Below, one piece after another: positions 23,581 through 35,689 of a stretch of DNA of 64,000 bases. How positions within the stretch are numbered: position 1 is the first letter of the stretch; each line of letters starts with the position of its first letter. The notes below the pieces were generated by a model. That model was not told the DNA's origin, searched no databases, and saw only the letters and a list, made by a program, of their open reading frames with translations. The translations under genes were made by a program, and so were the position numbers. Location: the NCBI RefSeq assembly GCF_901000735.1, contig NC_081549.1, positions 3,048,942-3,112,941 on the forward strand, in the 5' to 3' direction. The stretch comes from Corylus avellana (lineage: Eukaryota; Streptophyta; Magnoliopsida; Fagales; Betulaceae).

Positions 23581-26500
23581 ATTAAGGATCAATGACGGTT
23601 AAATATATGTTTCCTATTTAACATTATCCATGCACATCACCTGAGAGCATTGTTAATTGGATACTGAGTATGATAATTTCATTTTACTCCAAACCATAGA
23701 AAAAGGTTATTATTACCCTGAATTAAAAGGAGGAAGTTTATAATTATATTCATTCTTCTTTTAGGCTCTGGACATACACGTGAGCTTTAGATTGGCCCAA
23801 ACTTATTTGACAGTAAATTTGTAAGGTTGGGTTAAGGTGGTCGGGCTGGCCTGAACCCAAACTTATTCTCCCTACTTCTCCATTTAACAAGAAATTAATT
23901 AAAGGGGTTTCGTCTTCTGCAAAAAATGATGGAATGGTGCATCTCCACCACACATAATTTGAATGAAAAAAGGTGACCCGAAAATAATTAATTTGGGGAG
24001 CATTTTAATTGGGAGGGAGTAGAAATGACGTTATAGTGGTTGGTGGAGCCTTGTCGCATAAGGACAACCCCCCAAACATTGTGATTGTCTGATCAATAAG
24101 GGGATGGTAAAGAATTAGGTCTAAAATCACAACGGGGCCTACTGGCATGGCCAAAATTCAGTCTTAAGCCTTATGGAATAGGAAACATATTCATTGAGGC
24201 ATTAATTAATTGAACTTGTTTGCTTTATTGGAGCCAATGGGCTTATCCTCACCCTTCTACATTATTTTTCCCTTTCCCTCTTTATATTAGGAGCCATATA
24301 TCGTGTTTCCTTCACTTTGGAAACCTTTCCAGACCACCTTAAATGAATAACTAATTAATAACTTTTTGGGAACTCATCTAATCATAATATCTTTCTCAAG
24401 ATATGGGTTTCATCTGCTTTATCAGATAGATATCTTGCCCTTCCTTTCTTCATAAAGTTATTAAAATAATCCTCTAAACCCTTGACGCGGATTGATTTTA
24501 TTTTATTTTTCTAAGGCAAACAACTCATAGCCCTAATGAGTATAATGTTATATATATCATCATTCTATTTTTCAAAGTTGATGTAGCTTTTAAAAACATC
24601 ATTAGATTTAGGATGAATCATTATTAGATTTTTGATCCAACAGTAATTTTAAATGTCCCATCAATTTTTAAAAGATAAAAGAATAGTATAACCCTACAAT
24701 CCACCCATGTTATATTATAAATCAGAAAGTAGAATATGGCTCGTGAAGCCAAGGTTTATAATATTTCGTTTTATATATGTAACTTTTTTGTGTTAAGTTT
24801 TTTTCCTAATATAAGAAGGCAGACATAATTAGATTGAATTAGAAAGAGATATTAGTATGGTTGAGGAGGAAAAAAAAAATTGGAAGTTCTATTATTAATT
24901 AAAAAGGCAAATGAGAGACACTGGGACTAAAAAGTTGTCCATTTACTTAGATTTTACATGAGTACTGATTATAAAGGGAAGCTGGAAGACTTAGCAATCT
25001 AAATCACGTTCGACTTTTTCTTTGTACGGGGTGGGGAAAAGAAATGGAGGGTGGGTTCTTGACTTCATGTACTTGGGGAGCTCTTAGGATGGCAAGTGGC
25101 CATGGCTCCCCAACATCTGCCAATTGCTCTTAGGTTTTTCATGCTTTGTCAGTTGTCTGGTGTCTATTGTCTGTGCATGATTGGAATTTTAAAAAAAAAG
25201 TTGAAAATAGATGACTGTAGATTTTTGAAGAATTGAAGTATATTCTTTTGTGGTCGGATCGATAGAGATGGAATATTCATTGCCCATTGGTGATAATTTT
25301 CGGTACTATGTCTTAATTTCTTTTAATTACATTTATAATGTAAAAAACTAAATGTGGCAATTAGTAACAACATGTGTTGTTGCTAATTGTTACAGTCAGC
25401 AGCAACATGCATGTGGTTACTAATTAATCATAATTAGCAACAATACATTGTTTTTGATGAGCAATGGTTTTTTACCATTTTAAGCTAAGGGATCATAATT
25501 GTTGTCCCTAAAATATACATTTAATGCCGAGACGACTCTCATTGTTGTTGTTGCTGCTAATTAAAAAGCAACAAACATTCCACAAAAAATTAGCAACGAC
25601 GTTATATACTACTCTTTTATCATCAAAATTTTATAAGATAACCTCTTTTGATTGTGAAGAATATGAGTAAAAGAAGATATATAGGGAATGGAGGAAAGAA
25701 AGGCAAGAAAATTAGGAGATTCTTTGAAGCTCTAATCGATCTCATGATCAATCTCTTATACTTTAGAAGTGGGTTGGGCCGACAAGATTCAAACAATAGG
25801 GGTGGCATCCCCTTTCCTTGCACCGAATACCAAGTATACATTGATTTTGAACAAAGAAAGAAACTGTTAGTAGAGTCCCACCAAAAAAGGAGAATTATAT
25901 TGTTGGCATCTAGAAAAGACAACAATTAAGACAAAGTTTCCACACAAGTTGAGACTTTTGCAGACTTTAAGAAAAGGGGAGGTAACAAATGGCTCTTTTG
26001 CACAAGGTCACTGTCTATTCCTTCCTCTTTTGTTTGTCTCATAAGTGAGTTTTTTGCATAAAAGTAAGGGAAATCTCAGATCCAAAAGTCCCTTACAATC
26101 TATAGATAGATATTCCCAAGTTATCCCACCACCACCTATCTCTCTCTCTATCTCTCTCCTGTGCTTTTTATGGATTTATCATTTGAAAGTGATGAGATTG
26201 AGGGATCCAAGGAGAGGGTACTTTCATGTGTTTCAGTTATGGGGAAGAGAGTTTACCATGATGTTCGTTTTGGTTTTTGTGTGTGGGTGTGTGGGGTGCT
26301 GGTCTTCGGTCAAAAGGCACAGCAAATGCTCACGCGAATACGCCACAGAATTTGAGAGTGATCATTAGGTTTTGGAGACGATGCTGCTTTTCATGATTGT
26401 TGGGTCGTTTTCCTAAAGCATATATTATATTTATTTATATTTTTTTTAGTATTTTTTAGAGAGAGAGAGAGAGAGAGAGAGCCAACTCTAGATGGCATCT

Positions 26501-26655
26501 TCAGTACGTGTTTTGCATATATTATTACAAAATATTATTTGCATATATCCATCCATATATGATTTTCATGTACGTCTAACATTTTACATTATATATTTTA
26601 GCGTATGAAGAATATTAATACGACAATATGTCTTCCTTTTTCTTGATTTGAATTT

Positions 26656-26765
26656 TTTTTTTTTTTTTTTTTTTTTACATGTTCACATAAGGGGAGAAAA
26701 ATTTGATCTAGTTACTTCTACTTCGTGAAGCTTAGTTTTTAACCGATTGAGCTACCTCTTAGAGA
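26656..26765 (-). mobile_element. tRNA-derived SINE, minus strand
   Basis: On the minus strand: GAGGTAGCTCAATCGGTT (A-box type), then a degenerate B box, then a run of A (plus-strand T tract at about 26656-26676). It is the same family as 53970-54090 but more decayed. Target-site duplication was not resolved. Confidence 0.55.
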
Positions 26766-27102
26766 CGTATATTTTGTTCTGTGCATCAATAAAAATTAAA
26801 AATAAAAAATAAAAAATAAAAAGATACTTCATTTTACAGGCCCATTTACGATAAATTCCACTCTCGGCCCACGAATACACCTCTCTGATAGTCGTGATAA
26901 AGGATAGTTAAGATGTTCTTAGATAACAAGCCCAGAGCTGTGGCGCTTGGAGACTGGGCCTAACCAATGATGACGTAAATAGCATGGACTGAATAGAATA
27001 GAAATGAATTAATCCATGAGCTGGGCTTCAACCCATCCAACACTAATTGCTTTACCAACTGTTTACATGGGCACCCAATTGGGCTCTTTTCCCAACTCCT
27101 AA

Positions 27103-27507
27103 GAGCATTCCCAATGGAGGAGCCATATTTTTATGTAAAATGGCTCTTTAAAACTCACTTTTATCTAGTTTAGCTAAGCCATTTTTAAATGTCTCTACAT
27201 CCGATTAGTTATATTTCTATATATTCTATTAAAATATTATTAAAAGTAAGAAAAGTTTTGGGAAAAAGAGAACATGCAGAGAAAAAGTAGGAAACGATTT
27301 GAGAAAAAGATAAAACAGGTAAGAGAAACAATAAAAGATAAATGGCTCCCTTAAAAAGTGCTGCTACATTTAACTTTTTTTTTAGCTCTTCTAATCAAAT
27401 ATCTATTTTACATTTATTTTTGGCTCATCCAATGTAGGAGGTTTTTTGAACATTTGAAGAGCCATCCTAGATAAAAGTAGCATTTGGCTCTTCCATTGGG
27501 AATGCTC
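27103..27507. mobile_element. 405-bp MITE, PIF/Harbinger (Tourist-like)
   Basis: The left end GAGCATTCCCAATGGAGG is matched by its near-perfect reverse complement ending at 27507, with the similarity extending over about 23 bases. The element is flanked by TAA at 27100-27102 and 27508-27510, a 3-bp target-site duplication. It is AT-rich without coding capacity. TSD length and sequence fit Harbinger-class MITEs. Confidence 0.8.
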
Positions 27508-28847
27508 TAAGCTGGTTAGCATATATCTAGCCCTTGGGTTTGTGGGTTTATATGTTCATAAATTTTTCTTCAAATTCGGTCCGATAAAATTTCTCCAATT
27601 CAATTTATTAAAAATTGAAATTTGTTTGTGATTGTTATATATATTTTTAATAAAATGTGTAAAAATCACATACTCGAAAGACATAGCATTTTAATAGATT
27701 GAATTAAAAGAATTTTCTTCTTATGAAGTGGATAAGATTGATTTTGTATCCTTACATGACAAGAGACTTTACCAACAAAGAACATGATCCTCTCCATTTG
27801 AAGTCATGAATGACGGATATTCTTGGATTAGCTTTATAAAATAAATGCCATTAATGAATTATGGGTTTTATTATAAGAGTTTTACAAATTTCAATTTCAA
27901 TTTATGTGGGACTTAATAATCAACCGCTAATGTCCTACAAAGCTAATCTAAGAACATCCGTCGGTTTAATAGGTTGAATTGAAAATTACAGCCAATTGAG
28001 ACACAACACATATTCGCTTGCAAGGATTTTCCTAAACCAACAGTCCAACACCATGTAACGTAAAACACATAATCAATCAGATTATTACCTTAAGTAGTGC
28101 ATTTGCAGGCAGCGTTTTGTTAACCCTTACCCCATCAATGGCACTGCTAATGCCCCCACCAGTGTATTATTTGCAAGTGTGTTTTTACCAAGGTAAAAAA
28201 ATTCGTATTTTTAAATTACAAGCAAGTGTATAATTAAAAATGTATTATTTTTTAAATATTAAACTATAATTCTAAAATTTAAATTACAACTTTACTAAAT
28301 ACTATATTGCGTTTTTAAAATCTTTCATTTTCAAGTCACACAACCATAAATTCACTCTTGAGCAAACTTGTTGACATGTTATGAATTCAAAGATACGAGT
28401 GATGAGTTGGAGGGAAACAACGGAGAGCTTCTAACTGAAGAAGGCAGTGTGTAGTCATGGGGGCTGTTTATGGTGGCGCCCAACCAGCATGACCACAGCC
28501 ATAATTAAAGTCCCACCATAGTGTGTATATGATCATCTCTAGTTTATTTTTTATCGGACAATATGTAATTAGTTATGTTGTAGAAATATATATATATTTT
28601 TTTTAATGAATGAAAATATATTTTTAATATAATTAATTAGATATTATTTCATTAACTAAATTGGAGAGATGTACATGTCATCTTTGGTGTCTTAATTGTA
28701 ATGGAGAATATTCAATATTTCAGCGAATTTAGCTGTAAAGCTGAGACACCCACACGTACAGCAGTCTGTACCTGCCTCTCCCACAGCTCCACCCCTTAAG
28801 GCTTTTACAGTTGACACCAATCTTCTTCTCTCTCATTTTTTGCCACC

Positions 28848-29729
28848 ATGAAAACTAATCACCCAAAGCTTAAGACCCAACTCTTCTCTTGTGGGTTTTT
28901 CCGCCATTGCACCCAATCCGTTCTCAGCCCCACCAGTTCCCCTCACTCACCCTCTCACCCACCACCACCACCACCACAACCCGAGTCCTCCTCCTCCTCC
29001 TCTTCCTCAACCTCCCAAAGCTTCACTCAGTGGAGGTTCCCACTCCCCAACCCCGATCCGCCACCCGAAACCACCCTCAAGTCCAACCCAGCTCCACAGT
29101 GTCCACTACCGCCACCCATTCCCTTCACCCAACTCCAGGAACTCTTCCACGTAGCAGAGCTCCAGATCAACACCGGGTCGGACCCGGACCGGCTCTCCGC
29201 GCTCCATCTCCTGGAGCGCTCGCTTGTGCCTAACCCGCCAACCGACCCGGAATGCCCGCCCGAGCTCATGCGCGGGGTAGTGGAGAATTTGAAAACCAAA
29301 GCGGGCGCGAAGCCCGCGACGAAAATTCTGCTAGCGCTTTGTTTGGCAGAGGGCAACCGCCACGTGGCGGTGGAGGCGGGGGCGGTGTCTGCGGTGGTGG
29401 AGGCGGCGCCCGAGCTCGAAGACGCGGAGGCGGAGCGTGCACTGGCGGCCCTCGAGCTCATGTGCACCCTGCCAGAGGGGGCAGCGGAGGTCCGCTCCCA
29501 CGCGCTGGCAGTGCCGGTGATGGTGGCCATGATGGGGAGGGTAGCGGCGCGTGCCAGGGAGTACGCGATAAGCGTGCTAGCGGTGATCTACGGTGACGGT
29601 GATACGGGTAAGGACGTGGCGCCGCCGGAAGAGGTGGCGCGTGCGGTGGTTTTGGCCTTGCGGGATGATTGTAGTGCCAGGGGGAAGCGGAAGGGCGCGC
29701 TGCTGTTGAAGGCGCTTCAGGAGAACTGA
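28848..29729 (+). CDS. ARM-repeat superfamily protein, intronless
   Basis: A single exon of 293 residues with start context GCCACCATGA. Residues about 30-95 are a Pro/Ser-rich low-complexity linker including runs of P and S. Residues about 95-290 are helical, Ala/Leu/Glu-rich repeats (LSALHLLERSL; ATKILLALCLAEGNRHVAVE; AREYAISVLAVIYGDG) of the armadillo type seen in plant U-box/ARM proteins. No U-box is present, so it resembles stand-alone ARM proteins; substrate or partner is unknown. The coding region is much more GC-rich than its surroundings, which makes long open frames appear in other frames and on the other strand (for example 29027-29530); these are shadows. The family call is firm, the cellular role is not. 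Confidence 0.88.
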   Translation: MKTNHPKLKTQLFSCGFFRHCTQSVLSPTSSPHSPSHPPPPPPQPESSSSSSSSTSQSFTQWRFPLPNPDPPPETTLKSNPAPQCPLPPPIPFTQLQELFHVAELQINTGSDPDRLSALHLLERSLVPNPPTDPECPPELMRGVVENLKTKAGAKPATKILLALCLAEGNRHVAVEAGAVSAVVEAAPELEDAEAERALAALELMCTLPEGAAEVRSHALAVPVMVAMMGRVAARAREYAISVLAVIYGDGDTGKDVAPPEEVARAVVLALRDDCSARGKRKGALLLKALQEN

Positions 29730-31729
29730 CGGACAGCCTCGATTTGTCTGTTATGATGAATGGGTGTCAGCCAATAATAGCTATGACATGTCAGTCTTGG
29801 AAAAGTGAAGTTGTCTTTTTGCACATGTGTGAACTGGGTGATAATGGAGAGATGCAACGGCTTGTTTAAGCTTCCAATTTCAATATAATAATTAATATGG
29901 GAGGTTATTTCTATTTAAGCTCCCGAATAATTTGATTTGGATTCCAAAAACCAATATTCAACTCAACTTACACATAAAAGCAATGCATAAATAAATAACC
30001 TCATACATAAAATAATAGAATTTATTTTATTTTTAGACGGTGGAGGGCTTTTCTAGAGGAAAAACTCTCTTTCACTCCCCGTGGGCCGTGGCTGTTTTCA
30101 TTGATACATGGAAAAATTAGAAAAAAGTTGTCATTCTTTCCATAGGGTTGCAAAATTGACCAATTTGATCAATATGTAAGAGTTGTCTAGTGACATAGCA
30201 TGTAACAATTTTTTAATGATACGCCTTCTTACTAAGCTCACAAGAAGAATTGTGACATAAAGTTAAAGAAACATGTCAAAAATCTTCAAACAAGGTCGAT
30301 CACATAAGTCATGAGTTAAGGTCCTAAATTATCAATCCAAAATTGACTTCGCATCAAACAAGTCAGGGGGTTTTTTTTTTTATTTTTTAATGGAAATCTG
30401 AAAATTTTATTAATTAAAGATCACGAGCATAAAGTTTTTACAGAGCAGGGCAAAAAGTTCTTACAGTACAAAACATAAAACTTTGCAAAATTATAGCCAC
30501 ATGCTATGAGGTTACAAAGTCATAAATACAAACAATTTTTTTTGCAATCAAGTGTTATCTATGACTTCAATCTTCCGCTAATCTATATACAAATCTATGC
30601 CCTCATATCGAACTATCCAGGGCGTGAGAAATAACCTCTTACATATAATTATTTTTCGTCGTTCATGAGGGCAGATCAAGAGAGAAAAAACCTCTTATTC
30701 AAAACAAAAAATACAAACAAATAATCAGTCAGCAGCAAGAGAAGAAACCTTTTATTTATAAGATCAACCCATTAATTTCCCTCAAAGTCATTAGGGATCT
30801 AAGATAAATGCCATTGATGAATTATTGATTTTATTATTAGAGTTTTACAAATTTTTAAACTTAAACAAGTAAAATGTAGGGACACTGATAATACCCAAAT
30901 ATCAATTGATTTTGCCCATGTCGGATTTGGGTATTGGAAGGTTTTTTTAGGTTCCAATGGGGGTTGTATCGAAAATTGGCTTATAATCACATAACGTAAT
31001 ACATTAACCAATATGCTTTGGAACAGAATCTTCTCAATTTTAAATATATTGGATAATATTCCGTTAGTTATGTGGATGAGTATTTTTGTCTTTTCACTTT
31101 TTGAGTCAACAGAAATATATCTCCACTATAAGTAACCGAATATTATCCAGTTATTTTAAAATGGAAAAGATCCTAATTCATATGCTTTGCATTGATTAGT
31201 ATTGAATCATGGCCAATAGTTATAGAACTGACCACCAATTGACATCTGTCACTGCATTTTTGCTCTTGGCTCCCAAATCCCCAATCGAGTCAAACAAAAA
31301 TCCCTTAGATGAACCAAATATACTTCATATTTTCTGTGTTGTGTAATTGGCATTGAACTAGCCAACGGACCTACCCGACAACCAACCGGCATTTGTCAGT
31401 GTCAGTATAAGTATCAATGTATCATCGTACGGTTATAACACTATTGACAATTGTGTGGTCCATGTCTATCAATGTTGAGCCAACTAATTAACACTTTTTA
31501 TTATACCTACCCCCCACGCTAACTAAACTCTCGTCCGCCCAGCTGGTTCAAATTTTAAATGCGGGTCCACCTCATCATCACGGCCCAATGGGCCAATGGC
31601 CACAACTTTTTTCACCTCTTCGCTCTTCGAGTCATCACTTATTTGTCTTTATGGCCATCCGTTTCCACCACCTGCAATTGTCTCCAACAGTTCCAATCCA
31701 AAACAACTGTCTTTGATAAAATATCCGCC
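29730..31729. other. Intergenic region with a possible retroelement tail
   Basis: No gene recognised. At 30367-30700, read on the minus strand, sequence ends in an AATAAAATTTTC stretch and a T/A-rich tail, which may be the 3' end of a truncated retroelement; boundaries are unclear. The last 200 bases are the presumed promoter and 5' UTR of the gene at 31730. Confidence 0.5.
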
Positions 31730-32299
31730 ATGATCGGTCTGAGCAAGCTCCGCTCGGCGCTCACCGTGGTGTTTGCTGTCTCTGTTGTAGCCATACTCGC
31801 TCAGCTCTTCTGCGTGATCCGGCGACGGAGAAGGATCCGTCGGCAGAGCGTCTCCGGCGGCGAGGAGAATTCACTCTACAATCCCTCAAAGGAGCTCTTC
31901 TACTTTTTCTGCTGGAAAAATCAGTCCCGCATCGAGCCCCAGCAAGCTCCTTCTCCCTCTCCGCCTCTACGCGCAGGAGAAACGGCGGATATCGACGACG
32001 TTTTGAAGTGGAGGGGACTGTACATGTACGGACCGTCTAGGTTTTTGTTTACGATAGAGGAGGAGGAGAGAGAGGGTGTGGACTCTGAGAACTGTTCTTC
32101 CTCGGAGAAAGGGAAGACGAAATCGAAGAGGGTGATTACGGAGGAGCGCGTTGGGGTCGTTGGGGTGTCGAGCTCGTTGCCAGTGGTGGCCGTGACGATC
32201 GATGTGGACGTAGCAACGCCGTTTTCAACGCCTTGTGCTTCGCCGCCTTACTACACTCCTTTGCCTTCTCCTACTCGTGAGATGGAACCTAGGACCTGA
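31730..32299 (+). CDS. Small putative single-pass membrane protein, function unknown
   Basis: 189 residues, one exon, starting MIGLSKLRSALTVV at the ATG at 31730 (context CGCCATGA). An upstream in-frame ATG at 31559 would add 57 residues lacking the character of the rest and is judged 5' leader. Residues about 9-32 form one hydrophobic segment followed by a strongly basic patch (RRRRRIRR), suggesting a membrane anchor with a cytosolic tail. The tail contains NPSKELFYFFCW, DDVLKWRGLYMYGPSRFLFT, an acidic and serine-rich middle, and a Pro/Ser/Thr-rich end (ASPPYYTPLPSP). It resembles uncharacterised plant membrane proteins, but I assign no function. Confidence 0.8.
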   Translation: MIGLSKLRSALTVVFAVSVVAILAQLFCVIRRRRRIRRQSVSGGEENSLYNPSKELFYFFCWKNQSRIEPQQAPSPSPPLRAGETADIDDVLKWRGLYMYGPSRFLFTIEEEEREGVDSENCSSSEKGKTKSKRVITEERVGVVGVSSSLPVVAVTIDVDVATPFSTPCASPPYYTPLPSPTREMEPRT

Positions 32300-34740
32300 T
32301 CAAATCTGACACGCTCGTGAGGAAGTAACGAAACAATTGCGGTTTGGGAATTTGGACGCTGAATGGTTGCAAAAATATCCCGATGACATGAGGATGGTAT
32401 TTCCGGCGATGACAAGCTGAATGGGTGCGAAAATGCTGTAAAAATTTCCGACCAGGGATAAGTTATGGGCCGCGGAACTTGTTTAACAGTTTTGTAATGT
32501 ATATGTCCAAATGTATCCATAGTGGACAAAGCAATTCCTCTTGGTTCATTACTGTTTTTGGTTCGTTTTCACTATGCTTTGAGTAAAGGGTATTATACCT
32601 CTAATAATTGTTAATTGTTCATTGCATAATAGGAGCAGTTAGCGATTTTACAAATATGCCGATCAATAACTGCTTGAATGCTAATTGTTAGGAGCATCTT
32701 TTATCTTTTTCTTATTATCTTAAAATTGATATGACTTTTTAAAATTATTATTGAATTTGGGTTTGATTACTATTAAATTTTGATCTAATTATAATTTTAA
32801 AAATTATATTAATTTCAAAATTGTAGAGAATCCTCATACCCTACTTACGTTGGGAAGGTGAATCCTTCTTATTGTTTGTCCATACTTTTATACTATTCGT
32901 CTATTCCTGAAACTTGTACTGCATTTCAATTCAATTCTTACATTTTAAAAAGTACACATTTCAATTTAATTCTTACATTTTAAAAAATTATAGAGTTTCA
33001 AAATTGAAAATTTTTATTCTTAAAAATATATTCACTCTATCAAATATCTTTTTTTAAAAAAAAAAATAATAATAAAATAAAATAACAACGAACCCTTCTA
33101 AGGCATGACTACTTTATTTATTCACCCTTTAAGATCTCGAACCCCACATGGATTGAGTAAGTCATAGCTTCTCTATGGGGCGTCACCTCAATATATTATT
33201 TGCACCCAAAGAACGGTGCATCTTAAATGCAACTACACATGGGCCAAAAGGAAGGAATTCAGCTCTTTAAGAGCACTCACATTGGCCCAACAAGATAGCT
33301 AAAAAGCTATTTTGTCTAGCTTTGTACATGACGGTAATTAATAAAATAAAATAACAATGAACCCTTCTAAAGCATGACTACTTTATATATTCACCCTTTA
33401 AGATCTCGGACCCACATGGATTGAGTAAGTCATAGCTTCTCTATGGGGCATCACCGGTCCTCAATATATTATTTGCACCCAAAGAACGGTGCATCTTAAA
33501 TGCAACCGCTACACATGGGCCAAAAGGAAGGAATTCAGCTCTTTAAGAGCACTCACATTGGCCCAACAAGATAGCTAAAAAGCTATTTTGTCTAGCTTTG
33601 TCCATGACAATAATTAAATGTATGGTTGAAAATGCATGCAGATAATAACAACCTACATCCGTTTATGCGAATTGCAAAAACCATTATCTGCATTCCCTAT
33701 ATATATTTAGCATATATATAAATTATGAAGGTTTTTGTTTTTTACTATTACGACTTTAAAATGCGATGTTGTCATGAAGGGTGCAAGTATACATAAGCAC
33801 GTCTCTATCTCTATACTCAAGCGATATAGGACGCCACAATCACCCCATCTTAGGACCCACATCCACATTGGCAACCATCACCCTCATGAGCTTGTGCACG
33901 CTTCCCCATCTCATGTTGAGCAATGGCTTTGATACAATTTCTAACATCACACTCCATTGACACATAATATTGTCAGCTTTTGTCTTCTTTGAACGAGACT
34001 TCCCTGGAGATCATTCATCCTGATACTACTTTTGCATAAATTTACTTAACTACAAAGTTTTGATAGGATCATGACAATAATGGCTTTAAAACGTGTTGTT
34101 GAAGCGAACTGAGTTATTGAGTTTTTTTGTAACAATATGAATCATTTGTCAATTGTGATCAGATGTGACAACTAAATTACTTATAATTAAGTATTCTAAC
34201 GACTAAATTGATTAAGTGTTTTAGATTTTATATTAAGAACTTTTTTTTGTATGAAAATAAATAAATAAATAAATAAATACTCCTAAATTATCCACCTATA
34301 ATATAAAAGAGTGGAATGCAAAAGGCTCCTCTATTTTTTTTTTTTTTTTTTTATCGCACTCAAGCATTAATTAATTGGATTAATTACCTTTAAAAAACTG
34401 CCATAAAAATGCATTAAATTAATTCAAGAAGGGCATGAAGATAAAAGTTGACATGGCCCATCCCAGCTCAGCAAAAAAAAAAAAAAAAAAGACATGGTCC
34501 ATTCCAATATGATATGCTACCTACGCGTACAGCGCATCAAAATGAGTTCCGAAAAATCTTCCTAATTTCACACACAACATTTCGTAGAAAGTGAACAGGA
34601 AACTTCCTCCATTTCCATTTCAATCTTCCAAAAACAAACGCGTTGTTCCTGATCCGACGTCATGCGCGCAGCCGTGCCGTAAGCTCATGAAAAACCATGT
34701 AACGCGGCTAACGAGACTTTCCTGCTCCATTCTCGAACCC
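32300..34740. other. Intergenic region
   Basis: Apart from the tandem duplication at 33071-33616, an AAAT microsatellite at about 34255-34280 and T/A homopolymers at about 34331-34352 and 34472-34490, nothing is recognised. The first 250 bases after 32299 are probably the 3' UTR of the preceding gene. Confidence 0.6.
33071..33616. repeat. Tandem duplication of a ~270-bp unit carrying SINE-derived sequence
   Basis: 33071-33339 and 33340-33616 are direct copies differing by a few substitutions and small indels (for example GGTCC and CG insertions in copy 2). The first part of each unit (ACCCTTCTAA...TTTGCACCC) resembles the SINE body at 57360-57576. The last part (AGAGCACTCACATTGGCC... AGCTAAAAAGCTATTTTG) is MITE-like. 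The unit apparently arose from nested repeats and then duplicated. Confidence 0.85.
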
Positions 34741-34748
34741 TATAAATA
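34741..34748 (+). promoter_or_regulatory. TATA box of the first LEA_2 gene
   Basis: TATAAATA lies 93-100 bases before the ATG at 34841, leaving room for a leader of about 70 bases, the expected spacing for a plant TATA promoter. Confidence 0.6.
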
Positions 34749-34840
34749 CATGCACGCACCAGAGCTCTTCTCCAATTCATATCTCCCATCATCTTATAGC
34801 ATTCCAGAACAAATTTTCTCTTGCTTTCTTTTAATTAACC

Positions 34841-35512
34841 ATGGCAGAGAAACAATCCCACCTGAACGGTGCCTACTACGGCCCTGCAGCCCCACCGCCA
34901 ACCCAGTCCTACCACCGCCATGGCCGTGGCAGAGGGTGCGGCTGCTGCTGCCTCTTTAGCTTCCTTTTGAAGCTCATAGTCTCCCTCGTTGTCATCATTG
35001 GCCTTGCTGTCCTCATCTTCTGGCTCATCTTCCGCCCCACCAACGTCAAGTTCTACGTCACGGACGCCTCGCTCACGGAGTTCAGTTTAACCGGCAACAA
35101 CACTTTGCAGTACAACCTTGCCGTCAACATCACCGTCAGAAACCCCAACAGGAAGATCGGAATCTACTACGACACCATCGAGGCCAGGGCGTACTACGGC
35201 GACCAGCGTTTCGATATGGATACCTTGACGCCGTTTTACCAAGGGCACAAGAACACGAGCTATTTGAGCGCCGTGTTTTCAGGGCAGCAAGTTGTGCTTG
35301 GAAGTGATGAGCTCACGCAGTTCAATGCGGAGAAGATTGCTGGGGTTTACAGCGTTGATGTCAATCTCTATCTCCGGATCCGGTTCAAGGTCGGAAAGTT
35401 GAAAACCGGCCGGGTGAAGCCTAAGGTGAAGTGCGACCTGAAAGTTCCTCTGAGTTCCACCGGAAACTCAGCAGTTGCTTTTGAGAGTACCAAGTGCGAT
35501 ATCGATTTCTGA
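34841..35512 (+). CDS. NDR1/HIN1-like (LEA_2) membrane protein, YLS9/NHL10-like, copy 1
   Basis: 223 residues, one exon, ATG in the context AACCATGGCA. The N-terminus (MAEKQSHLNGAYYGP) is Pro/Tyr-rich, then a Cys cluster (GCGCCCL) lies next to one membrane span at about residues 42-66. The rest is an extracytosolic LEA_2 domain with NITVRNPNRKIGIYYD, PFYQGHKNTS and a final KCDIDF. Established: NHL proteins are membrane-anchored and many are induced by pathogens or senescence; NDR1 acts in disease-resistance signalling. It is followed 1.9 kb downstream by a paralogue in the same orientation. Gene-level orthology (YLS9/NHL10 versus NHL3) cannot be fixed by eye. Confidence 0.93.
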   Translation: MAEKQSHLNGAYYGPAAPPPTQSYHRHGRGRGCGCCCLFSFLLKLIVSLVVIIGLAVLIFWLIFRPTNVKFYVTDASLTEFSLTGNNTLQYNLAVNITVRNPNRKIGIYYDTIEARAYYGDQRFDMDTLTPFYQGHKNTSYLSAVFSGQQVVLGSDELTQFNAEKIAGVYSVDVNLYLRIRFKVGKLKTGRVKPKVKCDLKVPLSSTGNSAVAFESTKCDIDF

Positions 35513-35577
35513 TCGACCGACCTTCTTCATGTTTGATTGAGTGCACTACGTACTTTTTTTTTTTTGGTATTATTTAT

Positions 35578-35583
<6 letters not shown>

Positions 35584-35622
<39 letters not shown>
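35584..35622. repeat. (TA)n microsatellite after LEA_2 copy 1
   Basis: An uninterrupted TA run of about 39 bases in the probable 3' UTR. A shorter TA run follows at about 35776-35791, and copy 2 also has one in its 3' region (38279-38303). Confidence 0.9.
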
Positions 35623-35627
<5 letters not shown>

Positions 35628-35689
35628 TATATGTGATCATTCTTCTTATTCTCGCATACGATACGATTGTATTTGCTTATGAGATAGAG

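Larger units (their letters stand above)
14554..28840. other. 14-kb intergenic region, no protein gene recognised
   Basis: It is AT-rich with only short open frames in low-complexity or repeat sequence. It contains (TA)n at about 15720-15745 and 17718-17742, a 28-base A tract at 16083-16110, (TC)n at 20019-20042 and (GA)n at 26461-26481, plus the mobile-element remnants listed separately. Short frames near 18491-18676, 22313-22546, 25648-25929 and 26045-26368 show no family resemblance. No known plant microRNA sequence was recognised. Confidence 0.65.

Noticed and set aside
29027..29530. A 167-codon minus-strand frame and two plus-strand out-of-frame ORFs in the ARM gene
   Set aside because: These are shadows of a GC-rich coding exon; composition is Ser/Ala/Gly-biased and no family is recognisable.
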